From JBCBEX01 sp038528235 (lineage in GTDB: Bacteria > Bacteroidota > Rhodothermia > Rhodothermales > Rubricoccaceae), in assembly GCA_038528235.1 (NCBI GenBank), contig JBCBEX010000038.1:1-36543 (forward strand): 36,543 nucleotides of DNA, given 5' to 3'. The first letter of the stretch is position 1; every line of letters starts with the position of its first letter. The notes beneath the pieces were generated by a model that was not told the origin of the DNA, made no database searches, and saw only the letters and a list, made by a program, of their open reading frames with translations. Both the position numbers and the translations under genes were made by a program. Shown here in pieces: positions 6,915 to 16,106 of this stretch.

Positions 6915-8000
6915 CTACTCCCCAAAGTCGGTGTCCAACGCCGTGCGGTCCTCGTGCTTGGCTGCGCGGGTCATCAGCGCCCACACGGCTTCCTGCGGCG
7001 GCATCCCGTCGAACAAGATGCGGTGGACGGCCTCGGTGATCGGCATCTCGACGCCGTGGCGCAGCGCGAGGGCGTGCACCGAGCGCGTCGTCTTTACGCC
7101 TTCGGCCACCATCGTCATCTCCGCCTCGATGTCGGCGAGCGACCGTCCACGCCCCACCTGCTCACCAAGATAGCGGTTGCGGCTGTGCTTCGAAAAGCAC
7201 GTCACGACGAGGTCGCCGAGGCCGGCGAGCCCGGCGAAGGTGGCCGGCTCCGCGCCCATCGCCAGGCCAAGGCGTTTGATCTCAGCGAGACCTCGCGTGA
7301 CGAGCGCTGCCTTAGCGTTGTCGCCTAGCCCCACACCGTCGCTCATGCCCGCCGCGATCGCCATGACGTTCTTTACCGAGCCCGCGATTTCCACGCCGAC
7401 GAGGTCGTGGTTGCGGTAGACGCGCAGTGCATGCGCCATGAACACCTGCTGCACGGCCCGCGCCACCTCAAGGTCAGGCATAGAGACGACCACGGTGGTC
7501 GGCTGGCCCGCTGCGACTTCCTCGGCGTGGCTGGGGCCGTAGAGCACCCCCACACGCCCGGCGGGATGGCCAGGCAGCACGTCCCGAAGCACGCCGGACG
7601 TGGTGAGCAGCGTTCCGTTTTCGATCCCTTTGGCGACGGAGATTAGCGTGTGCTCGGGCGTCACGTGGTCCTGGATGGACTCGGCCATGCCCCGCACCGA
7701 TTGCGACGGCGTGGCAACGACCCACAAGTGCGACGCCTGACATGCTTCGGTAAGGTTCGAGGTGACCTCGATGCTGCTCGGGAGGAGCGCGCCAGGCAAG
7801 TAGGCCGTATTGCGCCGCTCGCGGCGGATGGCGGCGGCCTGGTCCTCACGACGCGCGTAGAGCGTGACGGAATGCCCGCCGTGCGCCGCCAGGCTGTAGG
7901 CGAGCGCCGTACCCCAGCTACCGGCGCCCAGGACAGAGACGGGGGTGATCGAATTCGATGCGGCGGTGTTCGATGTGGCGGTGTTCGATGCCATCGTCAT
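6915..8000 (-). CDS. gpsA: NAD(P)+-dependent glycerol-3-phosphate dehydrogenase
   Basis: GpsA reduces dihydroxyacetone phosphate to sn-glycerol-3-phosphate, the backbone for phospholipids, in the cytosol. The 361-residue product has the N-terminal nucleotide loop VLGAGSWGTALA, the YGPSHAEEVAAGQPT segment, the catalytic-Lys block EIAGSVKNVMAIAAGMSDG, and AGLAGLGDLVVTC plus SRNRYLG in the C-terminal domain. The ATG at 7998-8000 is chosen; a second lies two codons on. The N-terminus carries an odd 13-residue Ser/Asn/Thr/Ala run (SNTATSNTAASNS) before the Rossmann strand, encoded by a degenerate 15-base tandem repeat (about 7950-7995), making the protein about 20 residues longer than usual. It is divergent from pgl, with an 87-base spacer. 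Confidence 0.95.
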   Translation of the reverse strand: MTMASNTATSNTAASNSITPVSVLGAGSWGTALAYSLAAHGGHSVTLYARREDQAAAIRRERRNTAYLPGALLPSSIEVTSNLTEACQASHLWVVATPSQSVRGMAESIQDHVTPEHTLISVAKGIENGTLLTTSGVLRDVLPGHPAGRVGVLYGPSHAEEVAAGQPTTVVVSMPDLEVARAVQQVFMAHALRVYRNHDLVGVEIAGSVKNVMAIAAGMSDGVGLGDNAKAALVTRGLAEIKRLGLAMGAEPATFAGLAGLGDLVVTCFSKHSRNRYLGEQVGRGRSLADIEAEMTMVAEGVKTTRSVHALALRHGVEMPITEAVHRILFDGMPPQEAVWALMTRAAKHEDRTALDTDFGE

Positions 8001-8087
8001 GGGGCTCAACCTTGGGCCGGTGAAAACTGTAAGGCACGTGCGACGTACCCCAATAAACGACCCCCACCGCCGGTCCGTCATCACCCC

Positions 8088-8834
8088 ATGCCTGCCGACC
8101 TCACCGTCTTCGACACCGTCGACGACCTGACCGAACGTGCCGCCGCCCTTGTCGCGGCCGAACTCCGCGCCGCCGTTGCCCGGCGAGGCCGAGCCTCGCT
8201 CGTCCTCGCCGGAGGCTCGACGCCGGCTCCCGTCTACCGGCGTCTCGCCGCTGCGTATGCCAACGAGGCGTTCTGGGCCGACACGCATGTGTTCTTCGGC
8301 GACGAGCGCTGCGTAGAACCGGACCACGCGCACAGCAACTACCGCATGGCGCAGGCGTCGCTGCTGGACGCGCTACCCATTCCTGATCGCCACGTCAATC
8401 GGATGGTCGGCGAGGTGCACCCGCCCGTGGCCGCGTTCGACTACGAAAAGACACTGAAGGCGTATCGAGGCGCCGCACGCGACCACGACGCACCGCTGTT
8501 CGACGTGACGCTACTCGGACTCGGGTCGGACGGTCACACGGCGTCGCTCTTCCCAGGTCAGCCTGCATTGGACGAGGCCAACGCGCTCTGCGTCCACACC
8601 CAGTCACCCCCGAACTCGCCTGTGGACGACCGGCTGACGCTCACCTACCCCGCACTCCACGACTCCCAGACCGTGCTTTTCCTTGCGGCTGGTGCGGGCA
8701 AACACGCAGCGCTCCACGCAGCGCTGAACGCTGACCCGCTGCCAGGACACGACGCTCCAGTACCGGCCGGCAACGTAACCGCGCGCGGCGAGATACGTTG
8801 GTTCGTTGACCGGGCTGCCCATACAGGCAGCTAG
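8088..8834 (+). CDS. pgl: 6-phosphogluconolactonase
   Basis: Pgl hydrolyses 6-phosphoglucono-delta-lactone to 6-phosphogluconate, the second step of the oxidative pentose phosphate pathway. The 248-residue product fits the DevB/SOL family: LVLAGGSTPAPVYRRLA (about residues 38-54), VFFGDERCVEPDHAHSNYRMA (about 67-87) and LLGLGSDGHTASLFPG (about 140-155, with the proposed catalytic His). The open frame extends upstream, but the ATG at 8088 begins the family N-terminus and clears the divergent gpsA. Neither zwf nor gnd is adjacent. Its TAG overlaps the stop codon of the convergent lipoprotein gene in the shared CTAG at 8831-8834. Confidence 0.93.
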   Translation: MPADLTVFDTVDDLTERAAALVAAELRAAVARRGRASLVLAGGSTPAPVYRRLAAAYANEAFWADTHVFFGDERCVEPDHAHSNYRMAQASLLDALPIPDRHVNRMVGEVHPPVAAFDYEKTLKAYRGAARDHDAPLFDVTLLGLGSDGHTASLFPGQPALDEANALCVHTQSPPNSPVDDRLTLTYPALHDSQTVLFLAAGAGKHAALHAALNADPLPGHDAPVPAGNVTARGEIRWFVDRAAHTGS

Positions 8835-9982
8835 GGCGTGGACTCCGACGCAGCCTCCGCGATCGCCGCCCACGCGGGCTTTGGACTCCCGTCGGGCGCG
8901 ACAACGCCGAGCGTGCACAGGTAGTCTGTGAGGCGCTGGGCAATCTCGGGGGGCAGCCCATTCAGTTCGTCTCCGAATAGGGCCTCGCGTACGGCGTCGC
9001 ATGTGGCGGCGTCGAAATCCTGGAACGTAAAGACCGAGGCGAAGCGGACCTCAGGGGTCGCCTTGATCTCGTCGAAGAGCGCTTCGAAGCAGGCGTGCTG
9101 CCACTCCGCCGAAGCCCCCATGGACGGCGCGCTCGGACAGGTGAGTTCCTGAATCAACACTGGTCCCGTCCCGTAGGCGCTGATTACCTCGCGGAAATCT
9201 TGGCGGATGTCCTCCACATCGAGGACGAGGAAGTCCGGACGGATGGGTCCATAGTTGACCAGGACCACATCGGTGACCTGCTGCAGCGCGCGAAAAGTGG
9301 CGGATCTTTGGCGGACTGCGCTACCCGTGAGTGTGACGGCGACGGCGAGCCGCTCGTCCAAGGCACGCACTCGCTCGCGAGCCGCCTCGACGAAGCGGAC
9401 ATAGGCGTCGCGTTCGCGCACGAACTCCCCATCGAGGCGTGCATCGATCTCATTCCCGACGCCTAGCGCAAAGCCTCCGTAGGACAGGAGCACGGGTACT
9501 ACACGGTCGAGCAGGGCTCCGAAGCGATCGAGCACGGCCTGGTCGTCGAGCGCAACGCCCGGCGCAATTCCTGCCTCGCCGTCGGTGTAGGGGGCAGGCA
9601 GGTTGTAGTCCTCGATGTCGCCCACCGTGATATTGACGAACGGAACCAGCCCAAGCGCCTGTAGCCCTGCGAGCGTCGCCTCGAAGTCAGCGAACGTGTA
9701 GCGTCCGGGCTCAGGTTCAAGGTCGGCCCAGTCGACGTAGTAGGTGAACCCCCGGAGTCCGTTTGCGGCGGCCTCAGCGAGGAGCGCTTGCTCGGCGTCG
9801 CCTAGCGCATCGAGGTCCGCGCTGCCGTAGAGGGTCGTGCCGATCGTCAGCCCGGGGGGCAGGAGCGAAAGGGGCACGTCGCTCTGGGCCGATGCCGGGT
9901 CGCTGGACGAGCACGCAGCCAGAAGGAGCGTGCAAACGGTGCACAAGACGAAGGAAGGGATTCGCATGGATGGGATTCGCAT
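8831..9982 (-). CDS. Lipoprotein resembling a clan-A glycoside hydrolase (TIM barrel)
   Basis: The signal peptide ends in a lipobox (LLLAAC followed by SSSD), so the protein of about 383 residues should be envelope-anchored. The body reads as a beta/alpha barrel: TIGTTLYG near the start, FTYYVDWADLEPEPGRYTF, then LGLVPFVNITVG. It contains GVGNEID (Glu178) and LIQELTC (Glu279), which would match the acid/base after strand 4 and the nucleophile on strand 7 of clan-A hydrolases. The family and substrate cannot be named. The ATG at 9980-9982 is used; the next Met, at 9967, follows a 5-residue duplication (MRIPSMRIPSF) and is equally possible. It is convergent with pgl, sharing CTAG. Confidence 0.75.
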   Translation of the reverse strand: MRIPSMRIPSFVLCTVCTLLLAACSSSDPASAQSDVPLSLLPPGLTIGTTLYGSADLDALGDAEQALLAEAAANGLRGFTYYVDWADLEPEPGRYTFADFEATLAGLQALGLVPFVNITVGDIEDYNLPAPYTDGEAGIAPGVALDDQAVLDRFGALLDRVVPVLLSYGGFALGVGNEIDARLDGEFVRERDAYVRFVEAARERVRALDERLAVAVTLTGSAVRQRSATFRALQQVTDVVLVNYGPIRPDFLVLDVEDIRQDFREVISAYGTGPVLIQELTCPSAPSMGASAEWQHACFEALFDEIKATPEVRFASVFTFQDFDAATCDAVREALFGDELNGLPPEIAQRLTDYLCTLGVVAPDGSPKPAWAAIAEAASESTP

Positions 9983-10277
9983 CGCCGTCGCGTGAGGGTA
10001 CTGGGAGTTGGAGTGCCGCAGAGCTTGCAAGAATGCTGCCCAGTGGCCGCTCGTACCCACCTGCCAGTAACAGAAACCCTTGGATCGGTTGTTCGCGTCA
10101 TACCCATTCTACCTCGTCTCTTGCCGTGGCACCCACCGTTGTCGAATTGTGTTGGCCATCGGACGCCACTTGATGCCGATCTGCTCGTGGGTCAGACCGC
10201 TCCTGTCTCCGCCAGCAGCGGCTCCGCGCACGGCGAAACGGGCTGGTTCGCTGATTCCACTACGATTGCTGGTAACG

Positions 10278-12527
10278 TTAGCGCACCCGCGTGAGAGTCA
10301 CGACGCGCTCTGGGTGCCCTGTCGCCGACACACGCACGAGGTAGACCCCCGGCGCCAGCCCATTCGTCTCCATCGGTAGCCGGTGCGCTCCTGCATCCAG
10401 AAGCCGTGCGGGCATCTCCGCGACGACGCGGCCCAGCACGTCATAGACGGTAGTGCGCACCTCCGTCGCTTCGGGCAGCGCGACCTCCACGGTCAGGGCC
10501 TCAGCGAACGGGTTCGGGTACGCGACCACCGCGAACGCCTCGGTCGGCACCGCTTCGTCCTCGGCGTCGATGCTCACGAGCGGCGTGCTGGTGAACACAC
10601 CGCGGTCGGTTGCCGCCACGAGCACCGTCTCGCCGTCGAGGAGGTTGTCGGTGCCGAGGATGTCGTAGACGGTGCGGCCAGCGAGTCCGGTCCCAACGGC
10701 TTGCCAAATCTCACCTCCCGCCCATCGCATGACGCCGCGTTCGATGCGGTAGTCCCCAGCTTCGGTGGCGGCGAGCGTGCCTACTCCCGGGACGGTCTCA
10801 AGGTCGTGCAGCCAGACACCTACAAGACCGCGAGGCTCCCAGGCCGAGCCGTTAAGCGCGTAGACGCCGTCTCGGGTAGCGGCGAGGACCGTACCTGTGA
10901 CATCCGTGGTGAACGCAAATACCTCCGTGCGCCCGTCCATAGCAGGCAACCCGTTAGATCTCGACTCCCACGATTGCCCCTCGTCGTCTGAGACGACAAC
11001 GCCGGGGCAGTTTTCCAAATAGACCTCACCACGTAGCCCGCCGTTGCACCCCGCGTAGATGGTTCCGTCGCCGGGGTTCTGGTACAGGGCGTCGAGCCCG
11101 AGCACATCACCTAGCACCACGTCCCAGTAGGGGTCTGAACTTTCCGAGGCATACTGATAAAGTCCACCTGGACCGTACAAGATTCGTTGTGACGTAGCGA
11201 GGAACCTTCCTTCTTGTGTCCTGATGATGCTCGATAGCCCTTCCACGTAGTCGAAGTCGTACGGCCCACTACGTTCCAGATCAAAGCGCACGCTACCGTC
11301 AGCAGCAAGTACACGGTAGCCAAACCCTTGGCCCGACTGCCAAACTGCTATAAGTTGATCGCGGTCGACGTACATGTCCCCTGCGGCTCCGTTAACGCCC
11401 GTATAGGCCCATCCTTGCGTCTGCGCCGCCTCGCTCTCGAAGCGATCAACGAGCCGATAAATGGCATGCCCTCCGGCCATCAACTCGCCATTGAAAACCG
11501 ACACGGTAGGCACAAACGTACGCGGCCCTGAAAGCGTGGGCGGGTGCTCATCACCAGTCCAACGATATGACCCCGCTGGCAGGGTTGTGACTGGGCAGGG
11601 AGGGTCGAAGCAATACACAGGATTCCTGCCCGTCGACATTAGCAGCGTACCGGCCGGTGATTCCGAGATTGAACTGACGACCAAGCCCTTCATGGCAACC
11701 TTTTCCAGCGAGTCACCCGCATCCGAAGAAATCAGCAGACCGCTTGCGCTACCCACCAGCAATCGCCCGTCCCGCGCCACCTTGACACTGAACACGCTGC
11801 TCCCGACGGAAAGCTGTTCGCACGTGACACCACCGTCTGTGGACCGATAGAGCAAGCCGCCTCCGCGTCCTCCCACCTTGTTGATGAAGGGAGCTTCGGC
11901 GAAGTAGGTCCTGGTTCCGTCGGTGACCACTCGCTCGCCCCTGCATGTAGTCTCCGTCCAGGTCGTGCCAGCGTCTCCCGAACGCATATGGGGAGACACA
12001 TACGGCCACGCTGTGCTATACCCGAAGAGCGTCCCGTCGGAGAGGATTCGGAACGTGTTGGGGACAAGCGGTGCGTAGGGCGGCGCATAGGTTGGAAGCT
12101 GAACGCGCTCCCAACTAAGCCCCCTGTCAAACGAGCGATAGAACGCGTAGTTAACTCCCCGGGCCATGGCATAGAGAGAGTCACCGTGGGTCACGAACTG
12201 ACTCACGGAGGTCGCAGGACTTCGCACCTCCCACTCGGCTTCCAGCCAGGCTGCCGTCTCGATACGCCCGTCGCGCAGTGCCCAGATCCGCGCACCCTCC
12301 ACGCGCAGGTTACGCAGGGTATCTGGAGCTGCGGCGACCTCGTTCCAAGACAACCCATCGTCGCCGGATCGATACAGCCGGCCACCGCTCAAGCCCAATA
12401 CGCTGCCGTCGGCGTAGATCTGAACGGCGGTGATCGCGGCAGTGGGACCGGCGGTGGACTGCCACTCGAACGACTGCGCAGCGGCAAGAGGCGCGATGAG
12501 GAGCGGGAGGACGTAGCGGAGGGCCAT
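10278..12527 (-). CDS. Secreted beta-propeller protein with T9SS type A sorting domain
   Basis: This 749-residue exported protein starts MALRYVLPLLIAPLAAAQS, a clean signal peptide. Residues 20-660 or so carry repeated sialidase/BNR-type blades, with Asp-box-like motifs such as YRSGDDGLSW, YRSFDRGLSW, MRSGDAGTTW, YRSTDGGVTC and VSDDEGQSW. The last 85 residues form a typical T9SS C-terminal domain: VVAYPNPFAEALTVEVALP, then VYDVLGRVVAEM, LAPGVYLVRV and a basic end. It should cross the outer membrane by the type IX system and be anchored or released. The true role is unknown; BNR propellers may bind sugars or proteins. The open frame extends 24 codons upstream, but the Met at 12527 opens the signal peptide. 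Confidence 0.9.
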   Translation of the reverse strand: MALRYVLPLLIAPLAAAQSFEWQSTAGPTAAITAVQIYADGSVLGLSGGRLYRSGDDGLSWNEVAAAPDTLRNLRVEGARIWALRDGRIETAAWLEAEWEVRSPATSVSQFVTHGDSLYAMARGVNYAFYRSFDRGLSWERVQLPTYAPPYAPLVPNTFRILSDGTLFGYSTAWPYVSPHMRSGDAGTTWTETTCRGERVVTDGTRTYFAEAPFINKVGGRGGGLLYRSTDGGVTCEQLSVGSSVFSVKVARDGRLLVGSASGLLISSDAGDSLEKVAMKGLVVSSISESPAGTLLMSTGRNPVYCFDPPCPVTTLPAGSYRWTGDEHPPTLSGPRTFVPTVSVFNGELMAGGHAIYRLVDRFESEAAQTQGWAYTGVNGAAGDMYVDRDQLIAVWQSGQGFGYRVLAADGSVRFDLERSGPYDFDYVEGLSSIIRTQEGRFLATSQRILYGPGGLYQYASESSDPYWDVVLGDVLGLDALYQNPGDGTIYAGCNGGLRGEVYLENCPGVVVSDDEGQSWESRSNGLPAMDGRTEVFAFTTDVTGTVLAATRDGVYALNGSAWEPRGLVGVWLHDLETVPGVGTLAATEAGDYRIERGVMRWAGGEIWQAVGTGLAGRTVYDILGTDNLLDGETVLVAATDRGVFTSTPLVSIDAEDEAVPTEAFAVVAYPNPFAEALTVEVALPEATEVRTTVYDVLGRVVAEMPARLLDAGAHRLPMETNGLAPGVYLVRVSATGHPERVVTLTRVR

Positions 12528-12600
12528 CGACGTCAGCGGCAGATGCAGGAAACACCTACAGCATAACCGATGGGCTCTCGTCGTCCAAGGCCTTCCCACG

Positions 12601-14745
12601 CTATGCGTCGTCGAGGTAGGTCGTGCGCAGCGCTCGGATGGCGGCAGGCTCGCCGAGGAGCGTCACCCGGTCGCCCTCCTGAAGTACGGTGCGGCCCTGG
12701 GGCACCACCATCGTCTCGCCGCGCCGGATCATAGCTACGAGGCAGTCGGGCGGCCACTGCACCTCCATCAGCTTGCGGTCGATGAGCGACTCGGTGGCGT
12801 CGTCGTCGCGGAGGCGGAGCGTGAGGAAGCGGGCGTCGCGGAGGAGCAGGTCCGTGAGCGCCTGCGCGTCCGGCGCAGCCTGCCAGGCATCCATGAAGCC
12901 GGGGTCGTCCAGCCGCGAGGCGATTTGCGCGAGCATGCGGAGGTGCTGCCCAGGATCGTCCTCGGGGCTGATGAGCAGAAAAACGGCGTGCACGAGCGGG
13001 TCGTCCTCGTCGGCGGGCAGCGCAGCGTGGGCCGTGCCGAGGGAATCCGTGACCTCAAGTTCAAGCCCCTGCCGCGAGCGTGCGAGGACCAACTCGGGCT
13101 CGCTGACTTCAAGCAGGCGCAGGTGCGGCAGCGCGGCCCCGCGGATCGTAGGTGTCGCGCCCACGCGGGTGCCGTCGAGGAAGCCCTGCTCCAGCGTGGC
13201 CAGCGGGACAGGCACGCGCTCGGCGAGGAGCCGCGCGCCGTCTCGGAGTACATCTTCGTAGGAGGCGGCGGGCGACACATCCAAGACACGTGCGCGCATG
13301 ACGACCTCATCGAACGGGTCTTCGTCGCGGAGGCCTTTTTCCTTCAGGATGCCCCGAAATTCGCGGTCGAGGCCCTCGTAGCGCCGCTCGCCGAGGCGGG
13401 CAAACCAGTGGTAGATCGCGCCGTCACGGACGACATGGTCGCGGGCATACCAGACATACCACCCGATGCAGAATGCGATGATGCCGATCGTGAAGAGCAC
13501 CGCCATCCAGCCCATGTAGGCGATGAGCACGAACGAGATCACGATGCCCGCCAGCTGCATCCACGGGTAGAGCGGGCTGCGGTAGCCGGGGTCGTAGGAC
13601 CGGATGCGGCTCTCGCGCATCACGATCACCGCGAGGTTGATGAGCGCGAAGATGGCAAGCTGAAACGCGCTGGCGAGCTTGGCGATGCCCTCCTCGTCGA
13701 AAGCCAGGATGAAGGCCACCATCACCGCCCCGGTGAGCAGGATGGCCCGCGTCGGCGTCTGGAAGCGGCCGAGGTTGGCGAGCGAGGTCGGGACGAGGCG
13801 GTCGCGCGCCATCGCGAGCGGGTAGCGCGACGCCGCAAGGACGCCTGCGTTGCCCGTCGAGGCGAACGCCGCGAGCGCTGCGATCACGATCAGCACGACG
13901 CCCGCGCCGCTCGGCAGCCAGTCGAAGAACGCCGCGGCGGCCGTTGCCACCGGCGTGAGGTCGGACCGTAGCTCGTTGGGGTCGAGGACCTCCACGAGGA
14001 TGAACACACCCGCGACGTAGACGAACGAGGTCGAGGCGAGCGCGAGGATCATCCCTAGTGGGATGTTGCGGTCGGGGTTTTTGATCTCCTCGGCGACGCT
14101 CGCCACCTTGGTCAGTCCCGCGTACGACACGAACACAAACCCGATCGTCGAGAGCAACCCGGCGACGCCGAACGGCATGAACGGCGTCAGCTGCTCGCGC
14201 GTCCGCTCTGGCGACTGGTCGACGAAGACTTCCAGCAGACCTTGGACGATGAAGAAGGCCAGCACGCCCATAAGGATCACCACGAGCACGCGCTGCAACC
14301 CACTCGACTCTTTCGCACCCACGACGTTGATGCCGACGAACACCGCCGTGAGCACGATGGCGACCGTCTTGACGGGTACCTCGACGTAGAGCGACGCATA
14401 CGCGCCGATGCCCACCAGCGCGAAGGCGGTCTTGAGCGTCAGCGCGAAGAAGGTCCCGAGCCCGCCAATCGTACCGATCATGGGGCCGAGCGCGCGGTCG
14501 AGGAAATAGTAGGCGCCGCCTGCACGAGGGAGCGCGGTGCTCAACTCGGCCTGGCTGAACATGGCCGGGAGGATGAGGACGCCCGCAAACAAGTAGGCGA
14601 GCATCACCGACGGGCCAGTTTTGGCGGCCGCGAGCCCCGGTAGGAGGAAGAACCCGCTGCTGAACATCGCGCCTGTGCAGATGGCGTAGACGTCGAAGAG
14701 TCCGAGTTCTTTGCGGAGCTTGGCTCCGGGCGCGGCACCGGCCAT
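12601..14745 (-). CDS. APC-family permease fused to EIIA-like and RCK_C domains
   Basis: The product has 714 residues. Residues 1-440 form about 12 TM helices of an amino acid/polyamine/organocation permease, with the TM1 unwound motif ICTGAMFSSGFFLLPG and the LPRAGGAYYFLDRALG block. Residues about 485-630 resemble PTS EIIA type 2 (nitrogen/fructose class), with His541 in GAALPHLR at the phosphorylated position. Residues about 645-714 match TrkA_C/RCK_C (VVPQGRTVLQEGDRVTLLGEP), a domain that binds small ligands such as nucleotides. The two C-terminal domains probably gate transport. The substrate is unknown. A longer open frame exists, but the ATG at 14743-14745 fits a permease N-terminus. 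It is divergent from a lipoprotein gene, 161 bases apart. Confidence 0.9.
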   Translation of the reverse strand: MAGAAPGAKLRKELGLFDVYAICTGAMFSSGFFLLPGLAAAKTGPSVMLAYLFAGVLILPAMFSQAELSTALPRAGGAYYFLDRALGPMIGTIGGLGTFFALTLKTAFALVGIGAYASLYVEVPVKTVAIVLTAVFVGINVVGAKESSGLQRVLVVILMGVLAFFIVQGLLEVFVDQSPERTREQLTPFMPFGVAGLLSTIGFVFVSYAGLTKVASVAEEIKNPDRNIPLGMILALASTSFVYVAGVFILVEVLDPNELRSDLTPVATAAAAFFDWLPSGAGVVLIVIAALAAFASTGNAGVLAASRYPLAMARDRLVPTSLANLGRFQTPTRAILLTGAVMVAFILAFDEEGIAKLASAFQLAIFALINLAVIVMRESRIRSYDPGYRSPLYPWMQLAGIVISFVLIAYMGWMAVLFTIGIIAFCIGWYVWYARDHVVRDGAIYHWFARLGERRYEGLDREFRGILKEKGLRDEDPFDEVVMRARVLDVSPAASYEDVLRDGARLLAERVPVPLATLEQGFLDGTRVGATPTIRGAALPHLRLLEVSEPELVLARSRQGLELEVTDSLGTAHAALPADEDDPLVHAVFLLISPEDDPGQHLRMLAQIASRLDDPGFMDAWQAAPDAQALTDLLLRDARFLTLRLRDDDATESLIDRKLMEVQWPPDCLVAMIRRGETMVVPQGRTVLQEGDRVTLLGEPAAIRALRTTYLDDA

Positions 14746-14788
14746 GCGGAGGAGATGTGCGTGGTGAGGGGGAGGCGAGGATACGAAA

Positions 14789-14803
14789 TCGCAAGCTTTG
14801 CGA
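14789..14803. promoter_or_regulatory. Palindrome in divergent promoter gap
   Basis: TCGCAA-GCT-TTGCGA is an inverted repeat with 6-base arms, between the permease start (14745, minus) and the lipoprotein start (14907, plus). The position and symmetry suit an operator for one or both genes; no regulator is identified. Confidence 0.3.
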
Positions 14804-14906
14804 AGATTGGGCCGGACTGTAACCTCACCGGCGCGGCCCTCGTCTCGGGCCGCGCAGGCCCGGAGTCCATCCGCGCCACCCCACGAGCCTCCACCTTTTT
14901 TCGCAC

Positions 14907-15878
14907 ATGCGACCACTCCGTCTTTTCGCGCTGCCGCTGCTCCTGGTGGCCGCGCCGCTCGCCCTCACGGCGTGCACCTCGCCCACGGCTGAGCAGGCTG
15001 GCGCCTTCACGCTCACGACGCGCACCGCCCTCGACCTCCTGCCCGCCGACGCCGATGTTGTTGGCCTCATCAATGTCGCCGAGGCCCGCGCCTCCGATGC
15101 CCTGGCGTCGCTCACGGACGCGGGCATGGGCATCGACTCCATGACCGGCGAGGGCGCGGCCCGCATCAACGACTTTATGGCGCGCACCGGCTTCGACTTC
15201 GAAGAGGACATCGAGCGCGTCTATGTTGCCGCTAACCCGAACTCTGGCACCGTGGTCATGCTGATGTATGCCGACGTGGACCGCGCCCGCATCGACGCCT
15301 ACCTGCAGGACCAGTCCGACATGGACACCGAGCGCACGCTCTACCGAGACACCCCGCTCTTCGTCTCCACCGACTCCGACGGCGAGGCCTTCAGCTTTGC
15401 ACTCCCGAACGACGAGATGATGGTGGGAGGGGACGATGCGAGCGTGCGCGCCGTGCTCGACCGCATGGCCGACGGGGGCTCAGGCCTCCGCGCCGACGCC
15501 ACGATGATGGCGCTCCTCGACCATGCCGCGCACCCCGATGATGCCTGGTTCGCCGTGCGCTCGATGGATTTCGCGGCGCAGCGCGGCCCGAGCGACGCCG
15601 TACTTGACGCAGGGCAGTACATGCAGCGCATCGTCGTCTCGGCCGGCTTCGGAGACGACGGCCTCGACGTCTCATTCTTTGGCCAGACCGCCGACTCCAT
15701 CGCGCCGGGTGACGTGGCGGATATCGTCCGGGGTGCCATTTCCGGCATGCGTATGAGCGCCAAGGACGAGCCTGAGCTGATGCGCGCACTCGACGGCATG
15801 CGCGTGAGCGAGGCCCGCGACGCCGTCCGCGTCGACGCCTTCGTGAGCGAGGCGCTGCTCGCGGAGATGCGCGACTGA
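14907..15878 (+). CDS. Putative lipoprotein, DUF3352-like
   Basis: It encodes 323 residues. The start MRPLRLFALPLLLVAAPLALTAC is a lipoprotein signal with lipobox ALTAC. After it comes RTALDLLPADADVVGLINVAEA, the sort of opening seen in DUF3352-type envelope proteins, where a passive binding domain follows. A FEEDIERVYVAANP segment and a long acidic middle region (PNDEMMVGGDDASVRAVLDRMADGG) are present. No catalytic motif is visible. It is a single gene with its own strong terminator 28 bases after the stop and is divergent from the permease. Family assignment is tentative; lipid anchoring is well supported. Confidence 0.8.
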   Translation: MRPLRLFALPLLLVAAPLALTACTSPTAEQAGAFTLTTRTALDLLPADADVVGLINVAEARASDALASLTDAGMGIDSMTGEGAARINDFMARTGFDFEEDIERVYVAANPNSGTVVMLMYADVDRARIDAYLQDQSDMDTERTLYRDTPLFVSTDSDGEAFSFALPNDEMMVGGDDASVRAVLDRMADGGSGLRADATMMALLDHAAHPDDAWFAVRSMDFAAQRGPSDAVLDAGQYMQRIVVSAGFGDDGLDVSFFGQTADSIAPGDVADIVRGAISGMRMSAKDEPELMRALDGMRVSEARDAVRVDAFVSEALLAEMRD

Positions 15879-15905
15879 GGCTCGGCGACGACGCCCAGAA
15901 GCCAG

Positions 15906-15944
15906 GAGGGCGGTCGTGCCGAGACAACTCGGCAGGCCGCCCTC
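15906..15944 (+). terminator. Hairpin terminator after the lipoprotein gene
   Basis: The outer stem GAGGGCGG (15906-15913) pairs with CCGCCCTC (15937-15944); the inner stem TGCCGAG (15917-15923), loop ACAA, CTCGGCA (15928-15934) continues it. A short T-run follows (AGCTTT). Confidence 0.75.
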
Positions 15945-16106
15945 AGCTTTGGGGGCGTGTTGGCCGGTGAGTCCACGGGAGCGCGCCGACGACCGCGGAG
16001 CACGGATGCAGAGCGATCGTTGCGCGCCGACCGCCGTGAGCCAGCCGCTCGTGGGAGGTGGTAGCTTGGTGCGTCCTGCATCGTCTCCCTCCTCCCCCGA
16101 CCGCCG

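Noticed and set aside
8035..8087. Upstream extension of the pgl frame
   Set aside because: The extension overlaps divergent gpsA and shows no family likeness; the ATG at 8088 gives the standard start.
12925..13971. 348-codon plus-strand frame inside the permease gene
   Set aside because: It is antisense to a well-supported 714-residue permease and has a shadow-like, Arg/Glu/His-rich composition with no motif.
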